This document shows, in pieces, positions 43,324 through 59,117 of a stretch of DNA of 64,000 bases. The stretch is from Couchioplanes caeruleus (lineage in GTDB: Bacteria > Actinomycetota > Actinomycetes > Mycobacteriales > Micromonosporaceae): the NCBI RefSeq assembly GCF_023499255.1, contig NZ_CP092183.1, positions 2,425,501 through 2,489,500 of the forward strand, written 5' to 3'. Numbering within the stretch: position 1 is the stretch's first letter; the number at the start of each line of letters is the position of its first letter. Position numbers and translations under genes: made by a program. The notes beneath the pieces are model-generated. The model worked only from the letters and a program-made list of their open reading frames with translations. It was not told the origin of the DNA and made no database searches.

Positions 43324-44480
43324 CGGTCCGGCAGTCCCGGAAACTCGGCGCGCACTTCGAAGCCGCCGTCCGCGCACGGGCCGGCGGTGAACGAGCCGCC
43401 GACCAGCTCGATGCGTTGGCGCAGGCCCAGCAGTCCCGTACCCGAGCCGCTCGCGGCAAGCGCCGGGTCGGGTGGCACGGTCGCGGCGAGGTTTCGGATC
43501 GACAGGTCCAGCCCTTTCTCGCCGTGCGCGAGTCGTAGCTGTGCGGGCGCGCCCGCCGCGTGTTTACGCACGTTCGTCAGCCCTTCCTGGACGAGCCGGT
43601 ACACGGTCCGCCCGACGATCGGCGCAACCGGGACCGGTATGCCCAGCTCGACGACCTCGACCTGCGTACCGGCGGTCTGCGCGGCGGCCACCAGCGGTGC
43701 GAGGTCAGGCAGCGGCTGCGGCGCGTCCTCGTGGTCGTCCGGTTCCGGCAGCACGCGGACAAGTTCGCGAAGCTCGTCCAGCGCGCTGCAGCCCGCCGCC
43801 CTGATCCGTTCGGCCGCCGCCAGCGTGGTGGCATCGGCCGAGGTGAGGCCGAGCGCCCCGGCCTCGAGGACGATCAGGCTGACGCGGTGCGAGACGACGT
43901 CATGCATCTCGGCGGTCAGCCGCGCGCGTTCCCGCGTGACGGCCTCGGCGGCGCGCAGGTCCCGCTCGCGCTCGGCCCGTTCGGCCCGATCCCGCAGTGC
44001 CTCGAGAAGGCGGCGGCGGGCTCCCGCGTAGAGGCCGAGGAGGACGGGGATCCCGATCAGCAGCAAGCCGCTCCGGAAGCGCCCGGGTGATGCCAGCCAG
44101 GGAGCGGTGGCGACAGCGGTGAGGACAGCGACGGCGAGCCAGGCCGCGCGGCTGCGGCCCGCATACAACGCCACGGCGTACGCGGCGAATGGAGCCGCCG
44201 GAGCGACCAGCACGGTCAACTGCCCCGCGGAGGGGCGCAGCACCGAGCCCGGCACCAGCGCCTCCACGAGCACGAGGGCGATGCTGAGGCCCGCCACGAT
44301 CCAGGCCACCGCGCCCGGGGCCGAACGGCGCCACCACAGCGCGACGGCGAACGCGGCCAGAACCGCCACTCCGCCTGGGCCGTACGGGCGAAATGCCGCA
44401 GCGGGCCCGTACATGAGCAGCAGACCGACCATCGCGGCCAGACCAACCGTGACCGCGTCGACCATCGCGTGCCGGCGCAT
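43320..44480 (-). CDS. two-component sensor histidine kinase (HisKA_3 type)
   Basis: 386 residues from ATG 44480 (TAGGGT 6 bases upstream suggests leaderless initiation; ATG 44465 is an alternative). Five to six membrane segments occupy the first ~150 residues, then the dimerisation helix with ARLTAEMHDVVSHRVSLIVL (phospho-His in MHDVVSH) and the HATPase domain with VRKHA and GTGLLGLRQRIELVGGSF (G2 box). It pairs with the NarL-type regulator downstream. There is no large extracellular sensor, so the signal is probably read in the membrane, as in cell-envelope stress kinases. Confidence 0.9.
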   Translation of the reverse strand: MRRHAMVDAVTVGLAAMVGLLLMYGPAAAFRPYGPGGVAVLAAFAVALWWRRSAPGAVAWIVAGLSIALVLVEALVPGSVLRPSAGQLTVLVAPAAPFAAYAVALYAGRSRAAWLAVAVLTAVATAPWLASPGRFRSGLLLIGIPVLLGLYAGARRRLLEALRDRAERAERERDLRAAEAVTRERARLTAEMHDVVSHRVSLIVLEAGALGLTSADATTLAAAERIRAAGCSALDELRELVRVLPEPDDHEDAPQPLPDLAPLVAAAQTAGTQVEVVELGIPVPVAPIVGRTVYRLVQEGLTNVRKHAAGAPAQLRLAHGEKGLDLSIRNLAATVPPDPALAASGSGTGLLGLRQRIELVGGSFTAGPCADGGFEVRAEFPGLPDR

Positions 44481-44578
44481 GGCGCAACCCTATGCGCAGC
44501 GCGCGCGGTCGAGTACTGACGAAAGTAGGTCGGTCCGCCGACGTTCCGGGCTGTCGGAGCGAGGCCGCGGAGCCGTCA

Positions 44579-45253
44579 ATGAGGTGTATGACCGCACTCG
44601 ATCCGACCACCCGCCGACTGCTGACTTGTGGCGTGGTCGGCCCGCCTCTGTTCATCATCGCGTTTCTCGTCGAGGAGTCGCTGAGACCGGGCTACGACCT
44701 GCTGCGCCAGACCGTCAGCGAACTCGCGATCGGCCGGTACGGCTGGCAGCAGATCGCCAACTTCCTCGTGTACGGCGTCCTGCTGCTCCTCTTTGCCGCG
44801 GGGCTGCGCCGCGCAACGAGAAGTGTGGTGTTGCCGGCCCTCGTCGTGCTGGTCGCCGTCGCGCTGATCGTGTCCGGCCTCTTCGTGACAGACCCGGTCC
44901 ACACTGACCCCACCTCGTGGCACGGCACTGTGCACAACATCGCCGCCATACCGGTGTTCCTCGGCGTCCCGTTGCTGTGCCTCGTCGTGGCCGTGTCGTC
45001 GTTACGCCGAAGGAACTGGGGCTGGACGGTCTACAGCACCGTGACCGCGGTGGCGATGCTCGCCACCATCCAGGGCCTGGCAAGCGAGGCATACGCCGGG
45101 CTGTTCCAACGCATCACCATCGTTCTCGGCTGGGCCTGGCTCAACCTTCTCGCGCTCCGGGTGCGCGCCGGTCATCTGGCGCCCTCTGTGCCGAGAGGCG
45201 GTGAGGAGGGGTGTTCCGGATCCGGACGAGTTCTTACGGACGAACGCGGATGA
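44579..45253 (+). CDS. DUF998 membrane protein
   Basis: 224 residues from ATG 44579 (GGAG 8 bases upstream; ATG 44588 is the alternative). Six hydrophobic segments and the characteristic ISELAIG-like block (QTVSELAIGRYGWQQIANF) and HGTVHNIAA motif identify DUF998, a small integral membrane family of unknown role. It is divergent from the sensor kinase. The last 20 bases overlap the 3' end of the oppositely oriented oxidoreductase gene. Confidence 0.8.
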   Translation: MRCMTALDPTTRRLLTCGVVGPPLFIIAFLVEESLRPGYDLLRQTVSELAIGRYGWQQIANFLVYGVLLLLFAAGLRRATRSVVLPALVVLVAVALIVSGLFVTDPVHTDPTSWHGTVHNIAAIPVFLGVPLLCLVVAVSSLRRRNWGWTVYSTVTAVAMLATIQGLASEAYAGLFQRITIVLGWAWLNLLALRVRAGHLAPSVPRGGEEGCSGSGRVLTDERG

Positions 45254-46151
45254 TCGTCTTCCCCTCGAGGCGCTCGGTCGGGTTGAGGGCGGCGACGGCA
45301 TCGTCGAGCGTCGCGACCTTGCCGATGTTCGTCCGCAGCCGCCCGTCCCGCACGCGCCGGACGATCTCGCCCAATTGAGCGCGATCGGCCTCGACGACGA
45401 AGTCGACCGCCAGGCCGTTCGCGGGCCGGGCCTCGGGCGGCCCGACGATGGTCACCAGCATTCCTCCGGCGCGGACCAGGCCGGCGGATCGCTTCTGGAT
45501 GTCTCCGCCGATGACATCGAAAACCAGGTCGACGCCGCCCACGTCCTCCAGAGCGTCGTTCTCGAGGTCGACGAACTCCTGCGCGCCGAAGTCGAGCGTC
45601 TTCTGACGGTCGCCAGCGCGTCCGGTGCCGATCACGTACGCACCGAACTCACGAGCGAGCTGCGTCACCATCGTCCCGACTGCGCCGGCCGCGCCGTGCA
45701 CGAGCACACTCTGCCCCGCCCGAAGGCGGCCGTGCTCGACCAGTCCCTGCCACGCGGTCAGGCCCGAGATCGGCAGGCTCGCGCCCACCGTGAAATCGAC
45801 GTCGCCCGGCAGCGGCGCAAGGTTGCGCGCTTCGACCGCCACGAACTCGGCCAGGGTGCCGTCGCGGTGCCAGTCCGTGAGGCCGAACACCCGCTGTCCC
45901 ACCGACAGCCCCGTCGTGCCATAACCGAGGGCGGTGACCACTCCGGCCAGCTCATGCCCCGGGATCGACGGTGTCCGGTCACGGTCCGCTCGATCGGTCC
46001 AGGTGGACGGCCACGCGATCTCCGTCGGTACGAACCCCGACGCGTGAACCTCGACGACGACGTCGTTGATCGCTGCCGGCGGCTCCGGCCGTTCCGCCAG
46101 CGTCATCCCGGCCGTTCCCGCAGCCCGGTCCGTCACCACGATCGCTTTCAT
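45234..46151 (-). CDS. NADP-dependent zinc-type oxidoreductase (quinone reductase-like MDR)
   Basis: 305 residues from ATG 46151 (GAGG upstream). The GroES-like N-terminal fold has IPGHELAGVVTALG and RVFGLTDW, and the nucleotide-binding site reads VLVHGAAGAVGTMVTQLA (the A-x-x-G-x-V-G motif), typical of the quinone oxidoreductase branch of medium-chain dehydrogenases/reductases, which lacks the catalytic zinc. It uses NADPH to reduce enones or quinones, often for detoxification. It is divergent from a TetR gene at 46272 that probably controls it (120-base shared promoter region). Confidence 0.88.
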   Translation of the reverse strand: MKAIVVTDRAAGTAGMTLAERPEPPAAINDVVVEVHASGFVPTEIAWPSTWTDRADRDRTPSIPGHELAGVVTALGYGTTGLSVGQRVFGLTDWHRDGTLAEFVAVEARNLAPLPGDVDFTVGASLPISGLTAWQGLVEHGRLRAGQSVLVHGAAGAVGTMVTQLAREFGAYVIGTGRAGDRQKTLDFGAQEFVDLENDALEDVGGVDLVFDVIGGDIQKRSAGLVRAGGMLVTIVGPPEARPANGLAVDFVVEADRAQLGEIVRRVRDGRLRTNIGKVATLDDAVAALNPTERLEGKTIIRVRP

Positions 46152-46271
46152 GGAAATCCTCTTCTCGGTCTTTGTCTCGTTGGCGGAGTGCGGCTTGCCG
46201 TGGCCGGCGTACCGGCAGTTCACCGACCGGGCCGGCGGTTCTCGCCCTGGCGGTCGGGTAACCTGGCGGCC

Positions 46272-46913
46272 GTGGTCGACCCGCCGGTCAGGAGCGAGGG
46301 CACCCGGCTGACCGCACGCGGGGCGGCCACCCGGGAGCGCATCGTGCTGGCGGCCGCGGAGCTGATGGCCGTCAAGGGCGTCGCCGCCACCACCCTCGAC
46401 GAGGTCCGGGTCGCGAGTGGCACCAGTAAGTCCCAGCTCTACCACCACTTCGCGGCCAAGGAGGAACTGGTCCGCGAGGTCGTGAACCATCAGGCCGGCG
46501 TGGTGCTGGAGCGTCAGTACCGGTTGCTGCAGGGCGTCAGCTCGTTCGCCGGCCTGCGCCGATGGCGCGACGCCGTGCTGCAGCGCAACGAGCTGCGCAG
46601 CGGAGCGTACGGATGTGAGATCGGCGCCCTCGCTGCCGAGCTGTCCGATACCGACGAGGCCGCCCGGCAGGCACTGGCCGGACACTTCGCCACCTGGGAA
46701 CGAATGCTCGCAGATGGCTTCCGGCGGATGCGCGACAACGGCACGCTGCGCGCCGACGCCGATCCCGCGACGCTGTCCGTCGCGGTGATGGCCGCCGTCC
46801 AGGGCGGCTACCTGCTGGCTCAGACAGCGCACGACGCCGAGCCCATGCGGGTCGCCCTGGACATGGCGCTGGCGCACGTCGAGTCCTTCGAAGCGAACAC
46901 AACTGGACTATAG
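46272..46913 (+). CDS. TetR-family transcriptional regulator
   Basis: 213 residues from GTG 46272; TAACCT 7 bases upstream with no Shine-Dalgarno suggests a leaderless start. TetR HTH: TRERIVLAAAELMAVKGVAA, then TTLDEVRVASGTSKSQLYHH, FAAKEELVREV. The C-terminal helical region has a Cys (YGCEIGAL) and a glycine-rich end consistent with the TetR_C_6 (LfrR/AcrR) type. It probably regulates the divergent oxidoreductase and the small operon downstream, since a palindromic site overlaps its own stop codon. Confidence 0.88.
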   Translation: MVDPPVRSEGTRLTARGAATRERIVLAAAELMAVKGVAATTLDEVRVASGTSKSQLYHHFAAKEELVREVVNHQAGVVLERQYRLLQGVSSFAGLRRWRDAVLQRNELRSGAYGCEIGALAAELSDTDEAARQALAGHFATWERMLADGFRRMRDNGTLRADADPATLSVAVMAAVQGGYLLAQTAHDAEPMRVALDMALAHVESFEANTTGL

Positions 46914-46919
46914 AGTCCA
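46904..46919 (+). promoter_or_regulatory. palindromic operator TGGACT-ATAG-AGTCCA
   Basis: Perfect 6+6 palindrome with a 4-base spacer; the TetR stop codon lies inside it. The same half-sites recur at 47003, just upstream of the next small genes. Confidence 0.6.
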
Positions 46920-47002
46920 ATAGTTGAGGTGTCCAGCGAGCGTGCAGGCGTCGACTTCTGATGCGCACCGCCGTTTGCCAACGCCGTCCGTTCGGCGCAG
47001 GA

Positions 47003-47018
47003 TGGACTCCAGAGTCCA
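47003..47018 (+). promoter_or_regulatory. palindromic operator TGGACT-CCAG-AGTCCA
   Basis: Second copy of the palindrome, 99 bases after the first; both right halves extend to AGTCCAAT. Probable TetR-type operator controlling the genes from 47068. Confidence 0.6.
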
Positions 47019-47067
47019 ATGGTGCGCAGATGTGAAGCAGGCGTGCCCATCACCGTCAGGGGGCGTC

Positions 47068-47196
47068 ATGCACGGGAACACTGTCATTGGTGCGGGCCGG
47101 CCGGCCGAGGAGCTTGTGGACGACGTTCATGGTGATGCCGGACCCGGCGCGTGGGCGCGCTGCGCCGCGCTGCCCGTCCCGGACGGCGCGTCATGA
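47068..47196 (+). CDS. possible 42-residue leader or small protein
   Basis: ATG 47068 has AGGGGG about 6 bases upstream and the stop TGA overlaps the next ATG (ATGA at 47193). The peptide is Gly/Ala/Asp-rich (MHGNTVIGAGRPAEELV start) with one Cys. It may be a genuine small gene or a translational leader for the protein that follows; composition is not decisive. Confidence 0.4.
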   Translation: MHGNTVIGAGRPAEELVDDVHGDAGPGAWARCAALPVPDGAS

Positions 47197-47600
47197 CCGC
47201 CCCGCAGGAGAACGTCAAGACTTTCGGGCCTCGCCCGGTGGAGGCGGTCGCGGGACTCGTCCCAGGCGGCCGGCACTGCGTACCGATCATGGCGGCCCTG
47301 CCCGGGCTGGGCATCGAGACGGACCTCGTCGGCATCCTGCACGGCGCCGACGGTCTCCGCATTCTCGATCCCGAGCCGCACGGAATCGGGCAACGGGTCC
47401 TCAAGTTCTTCGAGAGCTGGGGCTACCACACCGAGATCATCAAGCTGTACGAGGAAGGCCTGCGCAAGGGCGAGTCGATGGTCGTCGTGCCGGCGTCGTA
47501 CCCGGACCGGGCCGCTGTCAGCCGGCTGATGGCCGGGAACGGCGGCCATGCTGTCTTCTACTTCGGCATCGGGCACGTGGAGTCGCTGACCGGCCCCTGA
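47193..47600 (+). CDS. conserved-looking protein of unknown function
   Basis: 135 residues from ATG 47193, coupled to the 42-residue reading frame upstream. Features are AGLVPGGRHCVPIMAALPGL, GADGLRILDPEPHGIGQRVL, YHTEIIKLYEEGLRKGESM and GHAVFYFGIGHVE. The mixed alpha/beta look and central lysines suggest a small soluble enzyme or stress protein; I do not recognise the family. Two TGGACT-N4-AGTCCA palindromes upstream suggest control by the adjacent TetR protein. Confidence 0.55.
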   Translation: MTAPQENVKTFGPRPVEAVAGLVPGGRHCVPIMAALPGLGIETDLVGILHGADGLRILDPEPHGIGQRVLKFFESWGYHTEIIKLYEEGLRKGESMVVVPASYPDRAAVSRLMAGNGGHAVFYFGIGHVESLTGP

Positions 47601-47689
47601 CCCTGAACGGCTTGCCAGGCCCAGGGACCTCCGCACCGCGAAGAACCGGCCGTACACACCTGGTACAGCTCCGTCGCCGGAGCGTGGAC

Positions 47690-49348
47690 TCAGTCCTGCC
47701 CCAGGGTCACCTCGAAGATCTTCGCGTTGCTGTTGTTCGGCACGCTGTCCTTGTCGCCGCCGGGACTGATGGTCAGCCACAGGTTCCCGTCGATCGTCGG
47801 CTCGACGGTCCGCAGCCGGCCGTACGTACCCACGAAGTACTGCTGGACGTCGGTGAGCGTGTCGCCGCTGATCACCGCCCGGTACATGCGGGCGCCGCGC
47901 AGGCAGGCGATGTAGAGCACGTCGCGGACGATGGCGATGCCGCTGCAGGATGCCGATGCGACCGGGTACGTGCGTACCGGTGCCATCAGGCCGGGATCGG
48001 CGCAGTCGCCGGTCGTGCCCTCGCAGGCCGGCCAGCCGTAGTTGCCGCCCTTCACGATGATGTTGGTCTCGTCCATGACGTTGTTGCCGAACTCCTGTTC
48101 CCACAGCCGGCCACGCGAGTCGAAGGCGAGCCCCTGGGGGTTGCGGTGTCCGTAGCTCCACACGTAGCTGCCGGGGAACGGGTTGTCGGCCGGTACGCCG
48201 CCGTCCGGCCGGAGCCGCAGCACCTTGCCGCCGAGGTTCGCGAGGTCCTGGGCCTGGTCGGGGTCCTGGCCGTCGCCGGCCGCGGCGTACAGCATGCCGT
48301 CCGGGCCGAACCGGAGCCGCCCGCCGTTGTGGTACTTGTTGCGCGGGATGCCGGTCAGCAGCACCTCGAGCGTGTCCGTCCGCAGGGTCCCGTCGTAGCG
48401 GATGCGGACGATCCGGTTGTCCGTGGCCGTGGTGTGGTAGATGTACAGCCACCGGTCGGTCGTGAAGTCCGGTCCGATCGCCAGGCCGAGCAGGCCGCCT
48501 TCACCGTTGGTGCCCTCCACTCCGGGTACGGTGCCGATGCTGTGCTTGCCGCTGCCGTCGGGGTTCATCGCGATGATGTCGAAGACGTCGCGGCGTCCGT
48601 AGAGGACCGTTTCGCCGGGGGTCTGGACCAGTCCCCAGGGCAGGTCCGGCTCGGTGGTCACCGCGGTGGCGCCGCACACCGGGTTGGTGCAGCTCGCGCC
48701 GGTGGAGACGGTCACCCCGGCACTCTGGGCCGAGGCGTTGCCCTGGGCGTCGCGCGCCAGTACGGCGTACCGGTATTCGGTGTCCGGGCGCAGCCCGCTG
48801 TCGGTGTACGAGGTGGCCGGCGGGTTCGCGGCCGAGCCGGGCACCGTGCCGATCGCGACCCCGTCGCGGTACACGACGTAGGCGGTCACCGCCACGTTGT
48901 CGGTGGCGGCCGTCCAGGTGAGGACGACCGTGGTGCCGGTCGCGCTGCCCGTCAGCCCGGCGGGGACCGAGGGCGCCTGATCGTCCACGTCGCAGTACGG
49001 CGGCGTGACGGTCACCGTGGGACCGGCCTGCGAGACGTTGCCGGCCGCGTCGCGGGCGTTCACGTACCAGCCCCAGGCGACGCCGCCGACCACGGGCAGC
49101 GACGCCGACGTCGTGGACCCCGGGACCGACCTCACGAGCTGGCCGTCGTGGTAGACGTCGTACGCGTCGACCCCGACGTCGTCGGTGGCGGCGGACCAGC
49201 TGAGGGTGACCGAGTCGCAGGTGAGCGCGTCGGCGTGCAGCTCGGCCGGGGCGGTCGGCGGGGTGGTGTCGGCCGGGGCGTCCGGCAGCGGGGAACCACC
49301 GGCCGCCAGGAGCGCCGGGAGCAGCACGGCCAGCGTGACAGCACGCAT
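47690..49348 (-). CDS. secreted PQQ-dependent sugar dehydrogenase-like protein with two FN3 domains
   Basis: 552 residues from ATG 49348. A signal peptide (MRAVTLAVLLPALLAAGGS) is followed by two fibronectin type III domains (residues ~32-115 and ~120-210; each with T-x-x-V-x-L-x-W and TEYRYAV-type strands), then a six-bladed beta-propeller of the glucose/sorbosone dehydrogenase family: LPWGLVQTPGE, GEGGLLGLAIGPDF, HNGGRLRFGPDGMLYAAAGD, YGHRNPQGLAFD, GGNYGWPACEG. The HRNPQG and NYGWP motifs mark PQQ/Ca-dependent aldose dehydrogenases. It is secreted and probably oxidises sugars released by the glycosidases on the other arm. It is downstream of, and codirectional with, an SMP-30-like gene. Confidence 0.85.
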   Translation of the reverse strand: MRAVTLAVLLPALLAAGGSPLPDAPADTTPPTAPAELHADALTCDSVTLSWSAATDDVGVDAYDVYHDGQLVRSVPGSTTSASLPVVGGVAWGWYVNARDAAGNVSQAGPTVTVTPPYCDVDDQAPSVPAGLTGSATGTTVVLTWTAATDNVAVTAYVVYRDGVAIGTVPGSAANPPATSYTDSGLRPDTEYRYAVLARDAQGNASAQSAGVTVSTGASCTNPVCGATAVTTEPDLPWGLVQTPGETVLYGRRDVFDIIAMNPDGSGKHSIGTVPGVEGTNGEGGLLGLAIGPDFTTDRWLYIYHTTATDNRIVRIRYDGTLRTDTLEVLLTGIPRNKYHNGGRLRFGPDGMLYAAAGDGQDPDQAQDLANLGGKVLRLRPDGGVPADNPFPGSYVWSYGHRNPQGLAFDSRGRLWEQEFGNNVMDETNIIVKGGNYGWPACEGTTGDCADPGLMAPVRTYPVASASCSGIAIVRDVLYIACLRGARMYRAVISGDTLTDVQQYFVGTYGRLRTVEPTIDGNLWLTISPGGDKDSVPNNSNAKIFEVTLGQD

Positions 49349-49359
49349 GGGAGGACCTT

Positions 49360-50400
49360 TCAGTACGGGTAACCGGGTACGCCGAGCCGGATACTGGAGA
49401 TCCCGTAGTCGCCGGTCCGGCCGGACGTGATGTACAGGGTGCGCCGGTCGGGACCGCCGAACGCCGCGTTGGTGGCCTCCGGGCCGGACGTGATCGTGCC
49501 GAGCGGGGCGCCCGCCGGCGAGAACACGTACACCCGGCCCTCGTTGTGCGAGACCCAGTAGACGTTGCCCGCGCAGTCCACGGTGACCCCGTCCGGGCTG
49601 CCGATGGTGGCGAAGACCGTCCGGGTGCCGGTGCCGCCGTCCGGCTGTACGGCGTACGCGTAGATGCGGTTCTCTCCGTACGCGCCGACGTACAGCGTGC
49701 GGCCGTCGGGGGACAGCGCGATGCCGTTGGGCTGCCGTACGGTGTCGTCGACGAGCGAGACCTGCCCGTTCACGACGCGGAAGACCCCGGTCCGGCCGTT
49801 CATCTCGTCGGCGCGGCGACCCCGCTGAAAATTGGGATCGGTGAAGTAGACGACGCCGTCGGCGCGGACCGTGACGTCGTTGGGGGAGTTGAACTTGCGG
49901 CCCTGGTAGTCCGCCGCGATCACCGTTCGGGTGGCGTCGGACAGCCGGTACGCGGAGACGCCGCGGTTGTCGTGGGTGGCGGCGATGATCTGCTGCCCGT
50001 CCGGGCTCAGCGCCAGGCCGTTGCTGCCGGAGGCGGCGACGAACGTCTGGGCCGGCGCCGGTGGGGCGAGCCGGCGGATCGCCGACGGCTGGACCTGTTC
50101 GGGGCCGGTGGCCGTGCCGAGGTCGGAGGTGAGCAGGTAGCCCTGGTCGGCGATCCAGACGGGGCCCTCGAGGAACGAGAACCCGCCCTGCATGCGCGTG
50201 GCGGACAGCGCGGTGCCGGGCAGGGGTGGCTCGGCGGGGATGCCGGCCGCGCAGACGCCGGGTGGCACCCCCGGCGGCGTGTCCGGATCGGCGATGGCGG
50301 AGCCGGCCGCGGCGGCGGGGACGGCCGCGGCGGCGGGGACGGCCGCGGCGCCGGCGAGGAGCAGACCCGCCGCGGCGGCGCGACAGAGATCGACGAACAT
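49360..50400 (-). CDS. secreted SMP-30/gluconolactonase/LRE-like protein
   Basis: 346 residues from ATG 50400, 11 bases before the sugar dehydrogenase gene. A signal peptide (AAAAGLLLAGAAAVPAAAAV) precedes a six-bladed propeller with LEGPVWI (metal Glu), SNGLALSPDGQQ, FNSPNDVTVRADGVVYFTD, QPNGIALSPDGRTLYV and GSPDGVTVDCAGNVY. The NSPND and GPVW motifs fit the SMP-30 lactonase family. Gluconolactonases hydrolyse the lactone product of sugar dehydrogenases, which suits the adjacent gene. It diverges from the GH62 gene across a CebR-like operator. Confidence 0.85.
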   Translation of the reverse strand: MFVDLCRAAAAGLLLAGAAAVPAAAAVPAAAAGSAIADPDTPPGVPPGVCAAGIPAEPPLPGTALSATRMQGGFSFLEGPVWIADQGYLLTSDLGTATGPEQVQPSAIRRLAPPAPAQTFVAASGSNGLALSPDGQQIIAATHDNRGVSAYRLSDATRTVIAADYQGRKFNSPNDVTVRADGVVYFTDPNFQRGRRADEMNGRTGVFRVVNGQVSLVDDTVRQPNGIALSPDGRTLYVGAYGENRIYAYAVQPDGGTGTRTVFATIGSPDGVTVDCAGNVYWVSHNEGRVYVFSPAGAPLGTITSGPEATNAAFGGPDRRTLYITSGRTGDYGISSIRLGVPGYPY

Positions 50401-50432
50401 GATTGTGAACGTAGCACTTTCCGTTGAGGAAT

Positions 50433-50446
50433 TGGGAGCGCTCCCA
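50433..50446 (+). promoter_or_regulatory. CebR-like LacI-family operator
   Basis: Perfect palindrome TGGGAGCGCTCCCA, the known CebR box of actinomycete cellulose/xylan-utilisation genes. It sits in the 98-base gap between divergent secreted-enzyme operons (starts at 50400 and 50499), so one repressor could control both. No CebR gene is in the window. Confidence 0.85.
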
Positions 50447-50498
50447 TACTATGACGGGCATCAATGTTACCGTTCACCTCACGGGCAAGAGAGAAGCC

Positions 50499-51898
50499 AT
50501 GACCAGATCAAGATTGGCCACCGTCGTCCTGGCGTCCGCCGGTGCCGTCGTGCTCGCGGCATCGGCGGCGATCGCCGTGTCGCCGGCGGGCGCCGCGGCC
50601 GCGGGGTGCTCGGTCAAGTACGCCGTGTCGTCGCAGTGGCAGGGCGGGTTCAACGCCGACGTGTCCATCACCAACCTCGGTGATCCGCTGTCCGGCTGGG
50701 CGCTGACGTGGTCCTACGGCGCGGGACAGACCGTGACGCAGACCTGGAACGCCACGGTGACCCAGAGCGGCTCGGCCGTGACCGCGAAGAACGTCAGCTA
50801 CAACGGCTCGGTCCCGGCCAACGGCACGGTGTCGTTCGGGTTCAACGGCTCCTGGACCGGCAGCAACCCGGTGCCGGCCGCGTTCACGCTCAACGGCGTG
50901 GCCTGCACCGGAGGCACGGTCCCGTCCTCACCGTCCGTACCGTCCGACCCGCCGCCGAGTTCGCCGTCCACCCCGCCGTCGACCCCGCCGGGCGGCACCT
51001 GCACGCTCCCGGCGAGCTACCGCTGGACGTCGTCGGGTCCGCTGGCCGAGCCCAAGAACGGATGGGTGTCGCTGAAGGACTTCACCAACGTCGTCTACAA
51101 CGGCAAACACCTGGTGTACGCGTCGAACGTCGCCAACGGGTCGTACGGCTCGATGAACTTCGGCCTGTTCACCAACTGGTCGGACATGGCCTCGGCCAGT
51201 CAGAACGGGATGAGCCAGGGCACGGTGGCGCCGACGTTGTTCTACTTCGCGCCGAAGAACATCTGGGTGCTGGCGTACCAGTGGGGTCCCACGTCGTTCA
51301 GTTACAAGACCTCCACCGATCCGACGAACGCCAACGGCTGGTCCAGCGCCCAGACGCTGTTCACCGGGACGATCGCCGACGCCCCGTACGGCGTCATCGA
51401 CCAGACGCTCATCGGCGACGGGCAGAACATGTACCTGTTCTTCGCCGGGGACAACGGCAAGATCTACCGGGCCAGCATGCCGATCGGGAACTTCCCGGGC
51501 AGCTTCGGGTCGTCCTACACGACGATCATGAGCGACTCGACCAACAACCTGTTCGAGGCGGTCGAGGTCTACAAGGTCGCGGGCCAGAACCAGTACCTGA
51601 TGATCGTCGAGGCGATCGGCAGCCAGGGCCGCTACTTCCGCTCGTTCACCTCGTCCAGCCTGAGCGGCACCTGGACCCCGCAGGCAGCCACCGAGAGCAA
51701 CCCGTTCGCCGGCAAGGCCAACAGTGGAGCCACCTGGACCAACGACATCAGCCACGGTGACCTGGTGCGCACCAACCCGGACCAGACCAAGACCGTCGAC
51801 CCGTGCAACCTGCAACTGCTCTACCAGGGTAAGAACCCCAGCGCCGGCGGCGACTACAACAACCTGCCGTGGCGGCCCGGACTGCTCACCCTGCAGCG

Positions 51899-51902
<4 letters not shown>
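50499..51902 (+). CDS. alpha-L-arabinofuranosidase, GH62 with N-terminal CBM2
   Basis: 467 residues from ATG 50499, with GAGAGAAG upstream. The signal peptide ends near AAAAG (residue ~35). A CBM2 cellulose-binding domain follows ([21 protein letters not shown] to VACTGG, with conserved W in WALTWSY and the Cys pair), then a Pro/Ser/Thr linker (residues ~140-170) and the GH62 catalytic domain ([43 protein letters not shown]-like [23 protein letters not shown]). GH62 removes arabinose from arabinoxylan. It is secreted and is the first gene of a three-gene operon downstream of the CebR-like box. Confidence 0.92.
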
Positions 51903-58809
<6,907 letters not shown>

Positions 58810-59117
58810 CTCGAGGCCCCCCGTCGCGAGTTCGCGCCAGATTGTGCCGCAGCACTGTGGGGTACGTCGATGGCAGCCGACCACGGGCCGCTCCGGTGCC
58901 CGGCCGAGGGCTTGTTGCAGGACAGGTTGCCCGTCGCTCTCCGTGTCGCTGTGGCGTCCCGATTCCCCCGTACGCTTGCGTAATCGGGCGAGGGCCACCT
59001 GCCCCTGCAACGACGTCAATGCTCGCCGACGGATCTTGTACGAAGCATGGGAGACTGGCACCGGTCCTTGTAGATTTCTTGAATTCCCTGGTCGGGTGGC
59101 AGGCAGGCGGAGGTAGG
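58810..59117. other. divergent promoter region between TIR-WD40 and SARP genes
   Basis: 308 bases with no gene. Ribosome sites for both flanking genes lie at its ends. AT-richer patch TTGTAGATTTCTTGAATT around 59063 may hold a promoter for the SARP gene; no palindrome longer than 6 bp was noticed. Confidence 0.35.

Noticed and set aside
47690..50464. 924-codon minus-strand frame spanning two genes
   Set aside because: Only the part from ATG 49348 encodes the FN3/sugar dehydrogenase; upstream it is an out-of-frame reading of the SMP-30-like gene.
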